This document shows, piece by piece, positions 1 to 8,098 of a stretch of DNA of 64,000 nucleotides. This stretch comes from Lichenicoccus sp965276875 (GTDB taxonomy: Bacteria; Pseudomonadota; Alphaproteobacteria; Acetobacterales; Acetobacteraceae), in the NCBI RefSeq assembly GCF_965276875.1, contig NZ_OZ255701.1, positions 2,232,001-2,296,000 of the forward strand, given 5' to 3'. Made by a program: the position numbers and the translations under genes. How positions within the stretch are numbered: the stretch's first letter is position 1; each line of letters begins with the position of its first letter. The notes below the pieces were generated by a model. The model saw only the letters and a list, made by a program, of their open reading frames with translations. It was not told the DNA's origin and did no database searches.

Positions 1-825
1 TGTGCTGTAGTCTACGACTTCGCCCATTGGCCCGGCGACCGGACCCATTGATTCAGAGTGGCCGTATTTGAAGAACTTGACCAGGTCGTCGATGGTGTAG
101 TGGCCAATCCCGGTCAGGTTGTCCGGCCGCAGGTTGGGGGCATACCACATGGTGATCGGGGCGCCCTCAACCGACAGTGCTATTGGCATGTTGCCAAGGA
201 AGTTGCGGTTGTTGTGGCAGGCGCCGCAATGTTCCGGCCCGTTGACGATATAGGCGCCGCGATTGACCAGCGCTGACTGGTTCGGCGCGGGCTTGAACAC
301 CTTGTCGGGGACAAAGAACGCGTCCCACAAAGCGATGGCGGGTCGGATCGTAAATGGAAACCAGATCTCCTCGGGCTTGCTGGGCGCGTTCACAGGCTTG
401 AGCGAAAATAAATATGCCTTGATCGCGAGCAGGTCCTCGGTGGTCATCGTATTGTACCAAGGATACGGCATCGCCGGATAGATATACGTGCCGTCGGCAG
501 CGATACCATGACGCATCAGGCGAATGAACTGAGCGTCGGTCCAGGTGCCGATGCCTGTCTTCTTATCGGGCGTGATGTTCGGCACGTAGATCTTGCCGAA
601 CGGCATGTCCATGTAGCGACCGCCGGAGTATGGCGCGTAGCCCTCGCCCTGGTGACAGCCGATGCAGTCGCCCAGGGTGGTCAGGTACTCGCCGCGGGCG
701 ACCTGATCATCCGCGGCTCGGGCTGCGCCGGAAATGCCGCTGGCGACCAACGCCGCTCCAGCAGCCAGCCGAAGGGTCCGGGTGAGATGGCCCCTGAAGG
801 ACCTGCGGAAAGGACGACGCTTCAT
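1..825 (-). CDS. Multiheme c-type cytochrome, 3' end beyond window
   Basis: Reading the minus strand from the ATG at 825 gives 275 uninterrupted codons that run off the window. The N-terminus is Arg-rich, followed by a hydrophobic stretch ending in an Ala-x-Ala-like site near residue 38, which fits Sec export to the periplasm. Two heme c sites are visible, CIGCH near residue 54 and CGACH near residue 200. The spacing resembles the multi-heme cytochrome subunits of membrane alcohol/gluconate dehydrogenases, so a third heme may lie outside the window. The start overlaps the pufC stop as ATGA (822-825), so translation is probably coupled to pufC. That position suggests an electron-transfer role linked to the reaction centre, which is inference. 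The exact subfamily is uncertain. Confidence 0.85.
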   Translation of the reverse strand, partial: MKRRPFRRSFRGHLTRTLRLAAGAALVASGISGAARAADDQVARGEYLTTLGDCIGCHQGEGYAPYSGGRYMDMPFGKIYVPNITPDKKTGIGTWTDAQFIRLMRHGIAADGTYIYPAMPYPWYNTMTTEDLLAIKAYLFSLKPVNAPSKPEEIWFPFTIRPAIALWDAFFVPDKVFKPAPNQSALVNRGAYIVNGPEHCGACHNNRNFLGNMPIALSVEGAPITMWYAPNLRPDNLTGIGHYTIDDLVKFFKYGHSESMGPVAGPMGEVVDYST

Positions 826-1943
826 GGGATGGCTCCAGGCTGCGCCGCCACGCTTGCCCGCCTGTCCGTGTTGGCCCCGACCAGCTCGGGGTAGGCAGTG
901 AGTGTGTTGACGCCGTATAGGGGCTTGTATGCGCCCTGGTGGCATGTCGCGCAATTGATCTTGGCTACATCATTGGTCGGACCGCGCGCTGCTCGCGGGA
1001 ATGTGCCAGTGAGCGGCACCATCCATTGGGTGTTGAGGTTGCGGACCATCTCGAGACCATACCAGGCCGTCAGCCGCGCCGGAGTGCTTTGGTCCCACGA
1101 GGAGAAATCGCGGCTATTATGGCAGTAGGTGCAGCCGACACCCAGCGAGTGGGCAAAGTGCGCCATCAGCGCATAGGTCTGATCGGTCTGCTGGATTGAT
1201 TGCCGGTTGCCCGCTGGCAGCGCGGTCTTGCCTGTGATGCGGACCGTATCGGCCTGGAGCAGCAGGTTGGTGAACGGGTCGGCCTGCAGCGAGGTATTCG
1301 CCGCCGCCTTGGAGACACCGCTATAGCCGGTGTTGGTTTCCGCGAACCCGCTCGGCTGGCCCTGCTTGGTAAACCAGACATATTCCGGAACCGCATGACC
1401 GCGATGGCAGGTGTTGCAGGTGACGCCGAGATTGCCGACGTGACTTTTCCAGTTGGCGTTGATGTCCTGCGTCATTTGGATCATCCGTCGTGCCACGGTC
1501 TTGGTGTAGAGCGCGTCGTCCGCCATGTTCACGGTCGAGTGGCAGAATGCGCATCCGGTCGAGGGAGCGATCCAGAGAGGCAGGGTGCCCATCAGTCTCA
1601 GGAACTCATTGGAGTCGACGTTTTGGAGAACCTGGATGTTCTTGTAGGCCTTTGACGATGGGATGCCCGACGGCTTGACCGGGGGAAGTGCGGGAACCAG
1701 CCGATAGTTGTCGGCGTCCTTGACCACCTGGCGGGGGCTCCAGATGTAGTTCATGCCGACGCCGCGAAACCCGCGCTCCTCGCTGACCACCGGCGGCCGG
1801 TGCAGGGTCATCAGCAGGGCGCCGAAGACGACGCCTACGCATATTCCGATTGTCCATCGCCACGGGTGGTTTCCGCGAAAGGCGGCGATACCGTCGGTGA
1901 ACAGCAGCGCTGTCCACCGGAACGGGGCGAGCAGCACGTTCAT
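822..1943 (-). CDS. pufC: Photosynthetic reaction centre tetraheme cytochrome c subunit
   Basis: PufC re-reduces the photo-oxidised special pair from soluble donors on the periplasmic face. The 373-aa product has four CXXCH sites: CAFCH (131), CNTCH (176), CTYCH (271) and CATCH (331). There is a single hydrophobic segment at about residues 31-47 preceded by basic residues. No lipobox is visible: the only Cys there, C35, follows Ile-Gly-Ile. Many PufC proteins are lipoproteins, so this one is probably held by an uncleaved helix. The ATG overlaps the pufM stop by one base (TAATG), and the downstream cytochrome overlaps its stop. Identity is very secure. Confidence 0.97.
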   Translation of the reverse strand: MNVLLAPFRWTALLFTDGIAAFRGNHPWRWTIGICVGVVFGALLMTLHRPPVVSEERGFRGVGMNYIWSPRQVVKDADNYRLVPALPPVKPSGIPSSKAYKNIQVLQNVDSNEFLRLMGTLPLWIAPSTGCAFCHSTVNMADDALYTKTVARRMIQMTQDINANWKSHVGNLGVTCNTCHRGHAVPEYVWFTKQGQPSGFAETNTGYSGVSKAAANTSLQADPFTNLLLQADTVRITGKTALPAGNRQSIQQTDQTYALMAHFAHSLGVGCTYCHNSRDFSSWDQSTPARLTAWYGLEMVRNLNTQWMVPLTGTFPRAARGPTNDVAKINCATCHQGAYKPLYGVNTLTAYPELVGANTDRRASVAAQPGAIP

Positions 1944-2947
1944 TACTTGGTCACTCCGCGCAACAGCCCGGGGTCGGTCATCTGATGGTAGATTTCCGGA
2001 TACGGCGGGGCGATGCCGTGCTTGACCCCCCAGAGGAACCAGTTATCGACGACCGTGCCGCTGAGCAGGATACCGATGCCGCCGGTGATCGGGCAGAGCA
2101 CCGCGAACCAGACCGCCCAGCGATGGATCGACTCGTAGCTGGCATTGAAGCCCATGATCCAGCGCCAGAACAGGCTGGCGCGTTCGGCGGCGGTGCTGCG
2201 ATCGGTGGTCATCTCGATCTCGCGCTCGCCCCAGTAGCGGCTCACCGCCAGGATGGTCCCGCCATGCATGGCAAACAGCAGAGTCGAGCCGTACAGGAAC
2301 ACGATCGAGAGCATATGGAACGGGCAGTAATAGAGATTGCCGTAGCGTATCGAGAACGATGCGGTCCAGTCCAGGTGTGGGAAGATGCCGAACGGCACCG
2401 CTTCCGACCAGCTCCCCATCAGGATCGGCCGGATGAAGCCGAGCACGAGATAGAGCCAGATTGCCGAGGCAAAGGCCCAGGCGACATGGGTGCCCATGCG
2501 CAAATCCCGTGCGCGGCGATAGACCCGCGTCCACCAGAGCAGGATTGAGGCGGTCAGGAAGAAGCCGGCCATCAGCCACCACCCGCCCTTGGCCAGCGGT
2601 GGGACGATGTCCAGGCCGTATTGCGGTCCGGGAGGTTGCAGTCCCAGCCATGGCAACTGGCGGATGAACTGTATCGGGTCCCAATGCACCTGGGCGAGCA
2701 TGTTCAGCCCGATGATCTCAAAGGCGATGAAGCCGCACAGGATCGAGGTGATGCCGAGGGTGCCGAGATAGAACGGTCCGACCTGGGCGGCGCCGATGCT
2801 GCCCATCAGCCGCGACAGGAAGGGCCGAAAGACCCGGTTGTCGTTGCCCCATTTCAGTGGAGCGCCTTCGTCGATCGGCCCGTCGACCAGGACGCGGTTG
2901 AACAGGTTCTGATATTCGACCCCGAAGGTCGGGCGATTGTCGAACAT
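1943..2947 (-). CDS. pufM: Photosynthetic reaction centre M subunit
   Basis: This is the M core polypeptide of the type-II reaction centre, an integral membrane protein with five helices. All key residues are visible. The accessory BChl ligand is His191 (in PHLDW), and the special-pair ligand is His211 (in CPFH). Iron ligands are His228 (in AMHGG) and His275 (in SIHRW), with the Glu of GEREIE as the fifth. Tyr219, equivalent to Tyr M210 that tunes primary charge separation, is also present. At 334 aa it is slightly longer than the usual 307-325. The start lies 3 bp after the pufL stop. Position 209 is Cys, where Asn is common in this motif. Confidence 0.98.
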   Translation of the reverse strand: MFDNRPTFGVEYQNLFNRVLVDGPIDEGAPLKWGNDNRVFRPFLSRLMGSIGAAQVGPFYLGTLGITSILCGFIAFEIIGLNMLAQVHWDPIQFIRQLPWLGLQPPGPQYGLDIVPPLAKGGWWLMAGFFLTASILLWWTRVYRRARDLRMGTHVAWAFASAIWLYLVLGFIRPILMGSWSEAVPFGIFPHLDWTASFSIRYGNLYYCPFHMLSIVFLYGSTLLFAMHGGTILAVSRYWGEREIEMTTDRSTAAERASLFWRWIMGFNASYESIHRWAVWFAVLCPITGGIGILLSGTVVDNWFLWGVKHGIAPPYPEIYHQMTDPGLLRGVTK

Positions 2948-2950
2948 GGT

Positions 2951-3775
2951 TCAGCTCCAGAACGGCAGGTTGAGCCACCAGTTCCACCATTCCGGCCAGC
3001 CACGGGTCCAGAATGGGCCACTGATGATGATGCAGATTGCACTCCAGACCCCGGCATTGATGGCGCAGAACCAGCCGAGACGGTGGATGCCGAGCGGTCC
3101 GATGGAATAGACCATCAGGTCGCGGAAGAAGCTGTCCTCGTAGCCGGACGGCTTGACCACCTCGTCCTTGCCCGGATTGAGCGCCGACAGCACCACGCCG
3201 CCATGCATCGACAGAATGAAGGTGGTGGTAAAGAAGAACGTCACGGCGATCATATGCGCCGGATTATAGTGGAACTGCAGGTGCTCGTAGCCGATGTTGG
3301 AGACCCAATCGAGATGCGAGATGATCCCGTAGGGAAAGCCATTACCCCAGGCACCCATCGCCAGCGGCCGGAACACCTCGAGTGTGACATAGGCGAGAAT
3401 CGCGCCGGAGAAAGCGATCGGGACGTGCAATCCCATGCCGAGTTTACGCGCGATCTCGACCATGCGCAGCGCCCATGACGAGAAGGCGCCGATTGCGCAG
3501 AAGGTAATCCACTGCCACAATCCGCCTTCGCGCAAAGGGGCCAAGCCGAGGCCATACTTCAAATCCGGCGGCGCGATGTTGATCCGCCAGATGTTCCAGG
3601 TCGGGCCGATCGCGGCCCCCCAGATGATCAGCAGGGTCCCGACCAGGGCGAAGAAGATGGTGGTGACGCCGAAGAAGCCGACATAAAACGGCCCTGCCCA
3701 AAAGTCGAACAGGTCGCCGCCGACAAGCGTTCCACCGCGGACACGATATTTATATTCGAAGTTCAGCATCGCCAT
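2951..3775 (-). CDS. pufL: Photosynthetic reaction centre L subunit
   Basis: This is the L core polypeptide, 274 aa with five membrane helices. It binds half the special pair, the accessory BChl, a bacteriopheophytin and the non-heme iron. Numbering is offset by one from Rhodobacter. His154 (SHLDW) is the accessory BChl ligand; His169 and His174 (FHYNPAH) lie at the special pair. His191 (SMHGG) and His231 (GIHRL) are iron ligands. An AGGAGG ribosome site precedes the ATG. Only 19 bp separate it from pufA, so the intercistronic hairpin known from Rhodobacter is not there. Identity is certain from length, motifs and context. Confidence 0.98.
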   Translation of the reverse strand: MAMLNFEYKYRVRGGTLVGGDLFDFWAGPFYVGFFGVTTIFFALVGTLLIIWGAAIGPTWNIWRINIAPPDLKYGLGLAPLREGGLWQWITFCAIGAFSSWALRMVEIARKLGMGLHVPIAFSGAILAYVTLEVFRPLAMGAWGNGFPYGIISHLDWVSNIGYEHLQFHYNPAHMIAVTFFFTTTFILSMHGGVVLSALNPGKDEVVKPSGYEDSFFRDLMVYSIGPLGIHRLGWFCAINAGVWSAICIIISGPFWTRGWPEWWNWWLNLPFWS

Positions 3776-3794
3776 GGTCGGGTCCTCCTGTCGC

Positions 3795-3992
3795 CTATCG
3801 TGGCGCCGGTGGTGTCGGCGTCATCTGTTGCGCCGGCGCTCCGGTCAGCCGGTCATGATTGGGACCGTCAAGCCAGTTGAAGCGGTCCGTGCTGAGCAGG
3901 ATGAAGTGAATTACCAGTGCCAGCGTCAGCAGAAAAATAAAGAGGCCGATCAGCGCCCGGCGCGGATCAAACAGAACCCATACACGCCACAT
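3795..3992 (-). CDS. pufA: Light-harvesting 1 alpha polypeptide
   Basis: This 65-aa protein is the alpha chain of the LH1 antenna ring around the reaction centre. It begins MWRVW, has one membrane helix from about residue 13 to 34, and carries the BChl-ligand His in the ALVIHF motif. The C-terminus is Pro/Ala/Gln-rich and probably periplasmic. It lies 15 bp after pufB and 19 bp before pufL. No pufX-like gene is seen in the operon. Confidence 0.95.
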   Translation of the reverse strand: MWRVWVLFDPRRALIGLFIFLLTLALVIHFILLSTDRFNWLDGPNHDRLTGAPAQQMTPTPPAPR

Positions 3993-4007
3993 GATCCGTG
4001 CTCCCGA

Positions 4008-4223
4008 TCAGGTAAGGGCTGCGAGGTGTGCCGCGTGGTGCAGCATCAGCATCGCCGTATGCTGGTAGCTGCCGCCCCACGGGCGCCAGATCCAAGCCAG
4101 GATGTGGGCGACGATCGCCACCCCCGTGAACAGGCAGAAACTAAGGACGAAGAGGCGGTTGAACTCCTTGGCCTCCCCTTCGGTGAGCCCCGATAGAACG
4201 GAGCGGTTTGGATCGGTTACCAT
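4008..4223 (-). CDS. pufB: Light-harvesting 1 beta polypeptide
   Basis: This 71-aa protein is the beta chain of LH1. The N-terminal part carries the beta-chain pattern LTEGEAKEFNRLF. A single membrane helix follows, with the BChl-ligand His in IVAHILAW and the W-RPW motif after it. The ATG at 4223 is preceded by AGGAGA. A longer in-frame reading exists only because it runs through bchZ in another frame, so 4223 is the start. It lies 22 bp after bchZ, leaving no room for pufQ. The C-terminus, with several His residues, is longer than in many beta chains. Confidence 0.95.
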   Translation of the reverse strand: MVTDPNRSVLSGLTEGEAKEFNRLFVLSFCLFTGVAIVAHILAWIWRPWGGSYQHTAMLMLHHAAHLAALT

Positions 4224-4245
4224 GCTAGTTCTCCTATTGAACGTG

Positions 4246-5694
4246 TCACGACAGGGCCTCCGCCCGCAGGCAGGCCAGCACACGGGCGCGGGTGATGCGA
4301 CTTTCGTCGTGCGCGCGCGCTTCCCGCTCGACACGCTCGCGCAGCGATTTCGCTGCGGAGATGCGAACGAGGAAGGGTTCGGCCGCCACCTGGTCGTCGA
4401 GCAGGGAAGCTGCATCGCGGTCCCAGGGAGCGGCGCTGACGGGCGTTTGACCGCGTGCGTGGGTCGCGTCGATCGCATCGAGATCGCGTCCCAACGGCAG
4501 CATGGTGAACAGCGCGTCAAACAGGGCGTTGCAGTATTCCTGCACAAGGTAGGTCGCACCCGCATAGCCCATGAACGGCGTGCCGGTGGCGCGGCGGATG
4601 ATCGCGCCCGGAAACGACGCCGGCACATAGACGCAGCGCGATTTCAGCTCGACGGCGTAGATGCGCTCGTTGCTGGAGCCGAACAGCACCAGCGGAGGCG
4701 TCTTTCGGATCGAGTCCCGCACGCCTGCGTTGTCGGTCTTGGCGCCGGGTCGCCGCGCCACCGAAAAGGCGCACGGAATGCCGAGTTCGTCCTCGAGAAA
4801 ATGTCGTATGCCACGCTCGTAGGTCTCGGTCGCGACCACCGCGAAGCTGCCGGTGGCAAAGAAATCCTGCGTGACGCTGCGCCATAGATCCCAGACCGCC
4901 TTGATGGTGGTCAGCTTCTCGCGCTCGATGAATGGCTGCGGATCAAGCCCCGTGAGTTCGCCCAGCGCTTCGAGGAAATTCGTGGTCGCGAAGACGCCGA
5001 TTGGTGCCTGCAGATACGGCTTGCCGAGCTCCTCGCAGAGCTTGCGGCCGAACTCCCGATACAGGCAGATGTTGACGCAGGCATCGGCCAGCCGCGGCGT
5101 CTCGTCGATATGAGTTCCCATCGGGAACACCATGTTGACCTCGCAGCCGATGCCTTCGACCAGACGGCGGACCTCGGCGAGGTCGGAGGCCATGTTGAAC
5201 GTGCCGTGGATCGCGCCGATGATGTTGACCAGCGGCTTCGTCGTCGCGGCGGTCTTCTTGCGGCCGCCCTTCTTTTGACCGAATTGCGTCCACAGCCAGT
5301 AGATCGCCCGATCGGCGGTCTGCCACTGGTCCTCGTCAATGGTGCGCGGGATGAAGCGCAGCAGGTTGGAGCCTTCCGGGGTCACGCCGCCACCGATCAT
5401 CTCGGCGATGCTGCCGGTGACCACGACACCGGGCATCGAGCGGTCCCCGACCGCGTTGGCCTGGCTGAGGGCGGCCTCCGTGCCGTTCATCGAGAGATTG
5501 TCTTCAGACAACCCGGTGACGCTGACCGGCAATTCGTGCGGCGGCAGCCCGTCGGTGTAGTGCAGCACCGCGGTCACCGGCAGGTTCTCGCATCCCACCG
5601 GCCCGTCGATGATGACCCGCAGGCCGCGCGCGGCGGTAAAGGCGTAGACCGCGCCCCAGTAGCCGCCTGCCCGATCGTGATCGATGACCAGCAT
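4246..5694 (-). CDS. bchZ: Chlorophyllide a reductase subunit Z
   Basis: BchZ is the beta-type catalytic subunit of chlorophyllide a oxidoreductase (COR), a nitrogenase-like enzyme. COR reduces ring B of chlorophyllide a to the bacteriochlorin stage. The 482-aa protein starts MLVIDHDRAGGYWGAVYAF and carries the conserved GPVGCENLPVT cysteine motif, which helps hold the Fe-S cluster shared with BchY. The TGLSEDNLSMNG block is typical of BchZ. It begins 6 bp after bchY and is followed directly by pufB. Expression of puf therefore probably depends on read-through from the bchC promoter. Length and order match the family. Confidence 0.97.
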   Translation of the reverse strand: MLVIDHDRAGGYWGAVYAFTAARGLRVIIDGPVGCENLPVTAVLHYTDGLPPHELPVSVTGLSEDNLSMNGTEAALSQANAVGDRSMPGVVVTGSIAEMIGGGVTPEGSNLLRFIPRTIDEDQWQTADRAIYWLWTQFGQKKGGRKKTAATTKPLVNIIGAIHGTFNMASDLAEVRRLVEGIGCEVNMVFPMGTHIDETPRLADACVNICLYREFGRKLCEELGKPYLQAPIGVFATTNFLEALGELTGLDPQPFIEREKLTTIKAVWDLWRSVTQDFFATGSFAVVATETYERGIRHFLEDELGIPCAFSVARRPGAKTDNAGVRDSIRKTPPLVLFGSSNERIYAVELKSRCVYVPASFPGAIIRRATGTPFMGYAGATYLVQEYCNALFDALFTMLPLGRDLDAIDATHARGQTPVSAAPWDRDAASLLDDQVAAEPFLVRISAAKSLRERVEREARAHDESRITRARVLACLRAEALS

Positions 5695-5700
5695 GGCGGC

Positions 5701-7137
5701 TCAGGTCCCCACCGGCACATCGATTTGCGGCACCACGAAGGCCGCCTTCGCTGCCGCAGCGGCCGGCTTGGCGCCGAAGAACGACACCATGCGCGAGAAC
5801 CGCTCACGCCCGCGCGCCTGTGCGGCCACGACCTGGGCCAGGGCCGCCGCACCCGGAATGCCGAACAACGGCCGTCCTGAGACGATGTTGGTAAAATAGA
5901 TTGCTGGGATCCCCTGCTCCTTGGCTTTTTGCACGACTGGGGTGGTGCCGATGGCGAGGTCTGGCTTGACCTCGCGGAAAGCGGCGACGTCGTTCTCCAG
6001 CGAGGCGCGGAACTGCACGTGCGCGCCATGCGCCTCAAGCCATTCGCGGTCGGGATCGCTCCATTCGGTGCGCGGACAGGCGGTGCCGACATACGGCACT
6101 TCGGCGCCGGCCTCGATCAGCAGGCGGGCAACCAGCAACTCCGAGCCCTCATAGCCGGAGACGGTCAAGCGTGCGTCGATTGGGTTGGCGGCCAGCACGC
6201 CACGCAGCGCGCCGAGACTTGCCGCGCGGGCGGCGTCGCGCTCCGCGTGACCGACATTTGCCGCCGTCGCGATGGCGTCGAGCCAGGCCGCGGTTGCCTC
6301 GACGCCCACCGGGCCAGACCCCACGACCGGCCGCCCGGCAGCGCGGAACTCGCGCACGCTGGCGACATAGAACGGATGCACGGCGGCGGCGACACTGCAA
6401 TCCAGTGCGCCATACAGGTCGCGCCATTCGCGTGCGGGGGTCGACGGCGCCACTGCGAGGCCCATCGGCGCCAGCAGGCCGGCTATACCCACCGGATCGG
6501 CGGGAAACAGCTCGCCGATCAGGGCCACCGTCGGCAGATCGTTGGTTGGCGCGCGCGGGCGCTGCACCGGACCCGCCTCAGCCTCGGTGCGCGCATAACG
6601 CAGCATCGCAGCGGCGAGCACGTCCTTGGCTTCGGCATGCGTCGGCACGCCAAAGCCCGGCACGTCGATGCCGATGATCCGCACCCCGTCGATCTCGCGT
6701 GGCAACAGATCGAGCGGCACGCCGGACGCGGTCGGCACGCACAGATTGATCACCACCACGGTGTCGTATTCGTCGGGGTTGGCGGTCTTCTGCACCGCCT
6801 CGCGGATGTCCTCGAACAGCTGGCCGCGCACCAGGCTCTCGGAATTGAATGGCACATAGCCGACGCTGCGACGGGCACCATAGAAGCGCGAGGTGAAGGT
6901 CAGCCCGTAGACGCAGCAGGCAGACCCCGAAAGGATCGTCGCCGTGCGGCGCATGCGCAGGCCGACGCGCAGCGAGCCGAAGGCTGGGCACATCGATTGC
7001 GGCTGGTCATGCGGGCCGCGCGGATAGTCAGCGAGCAGTTGGTCGAGCGAAGCCTGCTTGCCAGCAGCGCGCGCGGCCGCCTGCATGGTCTCGCGGCCGC
7101 CGTGACACCCGCCTGCCGGTTCGTCCAGCGGCGCCAT
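5701..7137 (-). CDS. bchY: Chlorophyllide a reductase subunit Y
   Basis: BchY is the alpha-type catalytic subunit of COR and pairs with BchZ. The true start is the ATG at 7137 (MAPLDEP), giving 478 aa. The open frame continues upstream to 7557, but that part only mirrors bchX in another frame. Conserved cysteines expected to hold the cluster appear in QSMCPAFG, SGSACCVYG and NLCVPT. It starts one base after the bchX stop and ends 6 bp before bchZ. Identity follows from motifs and the bchCXYZ order. Confidence 0.96.
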   Translation of the reverse strand: MAPLDEPAGGCHGGRETMQAAARAAGKQASLDQLLADYPRGPHDQPQSMCPAFGSLRVGLRMRRTATILSGSACCVYGLTFTSRFYGARRSVGYVPFNSESLVRGQLFEDIREAVQKTANPDEYDTVVVINLCVPTASGVPLDLLPREIDGVRIIGIDVPGFGVPTHAEAKDVLAAAMLRYARTEAEAGPVQRPRAPTNDLPTVALIGELFPADPVGIAGLLAPMGLAVAPSTPAREWRDLYGALDCSVAAAVHPFYVASVREFRAAGRPVVGSGPVGVEATAAWLDAIATAANVGHAERDAARAASLGALRGVLAANPIDARLTVSGYEGSELLVARLLIEAGAEVPYVGTACPRTEWSDPDREWLEAHGAHVQFRASLENDVAAFREVKPDLAIGTTPVVQKAKEQGIPAIYFTNIVSGRPLFGIPGAAALAQVVAAQARGRERFSRMVSFFGAKPAAAAAKAAFVVPQIDVPVGT

Positions 7138-7138
7138 G

Positions 7139-8098
7139 TCAGGCACCCTCGTAAATGACTTCGAGGGATGGCTTTTCGGCCAAGGCGACGCCGCCGCACA
7201 TGTCGGCGAGCGACGCCGGCTGCAGCACCACGTCGCGACCAACCGCGTCGCCCTTGAACAGGTCGAGCAGCTTGTCGTGGGTGAGCGGATGCGGACGCAA
7301 CGGCGGCGCCTCGGCCACCTGCAAACCGAGCGCCTCGAACAACGGTGACCAGACGCTGCCGGGCTTGCCGACGATTTCGTAGTTCGCACTCTTGCGGCGG
7401 ATATCATCGTCGGCCGGGATCGCCGCCAGCACCGGGATGCCGACCGCATCGGCGAACGCCTGCGCCTCGCCGGTGCCGTCATCCTTGTTGATGACCAGGC
7501 CGGCGACCCCGACATGGCCGCCGAGCTTGTTGAAATACTCCACCGCCGAGCAGACATTGTTGGCGACGTAGAGCGATTGCAGATCGTTCGAGCCGACCAC
7601 GATCACCTTCTGGCACATGTCGCGCGCGATCGGCAGGCCGAAGCCGCCGCAGACCACGTCGCCGAGGAAGTCGAGCAGCACGTAGTCAAAGCCCCAGTCA
7701 TGGAAACCAAGCTTTTCGAGCAGCTCGAAGCCGTGGATGATCCCCCGTCCGCCGCAGCCGCGGCCGACCTCGGGGCCGCCGAGCTCCATCGCGAAAACGC
7801 CGTCGCGCTTGAAGCACACATCGCCGATCTGCACGGTCTCGCCTGCCGCCTTCTTGCGCGACGAGGTTTCGATGATCGTCGGGCAGGACCGGCCGCCGAA
7901 CAGCAGCGACGTGGTGTCGCTCTTTGGATCGCAGCCGATCAGCAGCACCCGTTTGCCGGCCTGGGCCATGCTGTAGGAGAGGTTGGCGAGCGTGAAGCTC
8001 TTGCCGATGCCGCCCTTGCCGTAGATCGCAACGATCTGGGTCTCGCGCTTGCTTTGAGCCGGTTCGCTGGCGGGCGCGTTCGGGGTTTGCGCATTCAT
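7139..8098 (-). CDS. bchX: Chlorophyllide a reductase iron protein BchX
   Basis: BchX is the NifH-like ATPase of COR. It passes electrons from an inter-subunit [4Fe-4S] cluster to BchYZ. The 319-aa protein has a Walker A motif GKGGIGKS near residue 29. Two conserved Cys lie in RGCGGRG and DVVCGGFG and bind the cluster at the dimer interface. The roughly 25-residue N-terminal extension is usual for BchX and separates it from BchL. The start overlaps the bchC stop as ATGA (8095-8098), indicating coupled translation. Confidence 0.97.
   Translation of the reverse strand: MNAQTPNAPASEPAQSKRETQIVAIYGKGGIGKSFTLANLSYSMAQAGKRVLLIGCDPKSDTTSLLFGGRSCPTIIETSSRKKAAGETVQIGDVCFKRDGVFAMELGGPEVGRGCGGRGIIHGFELLEKLGFHDWGFDYVLLDFLGDVVCGGFGLPIARDMCQKVIVVGSNDLQSLYVANNVCSAVEYFNKLGGHVGVAGLVINKDDGTGEAQAFADAVGIPVLAAIPADDDIRRKSANYEIVGKPGSVWSPLFEALGLQVAEAPPLRPHPLTHDKLLDLFKGDAVGRDVVLQPASLADMCGGVALAEKPSLEVIYEGA

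Noticed and set aside
3776..3794. RNA hairpin between pufA and pufL
   Set aside because: Only 19 bp, holding an AGGAGG ribosome site; no stem can form of the Rhodobacter type.
4224..4245. pufQ upstream of pufB
   Set aside because: Only 22 bp between bchZ and pufB, too short for any gene.
7138..7557. N-terminal extension of bchY by 140 codons
   Set aside because: It lies over bchX in another frame and is Arg/Ser-rich; BchY similarity begins at the ATG at 7137.
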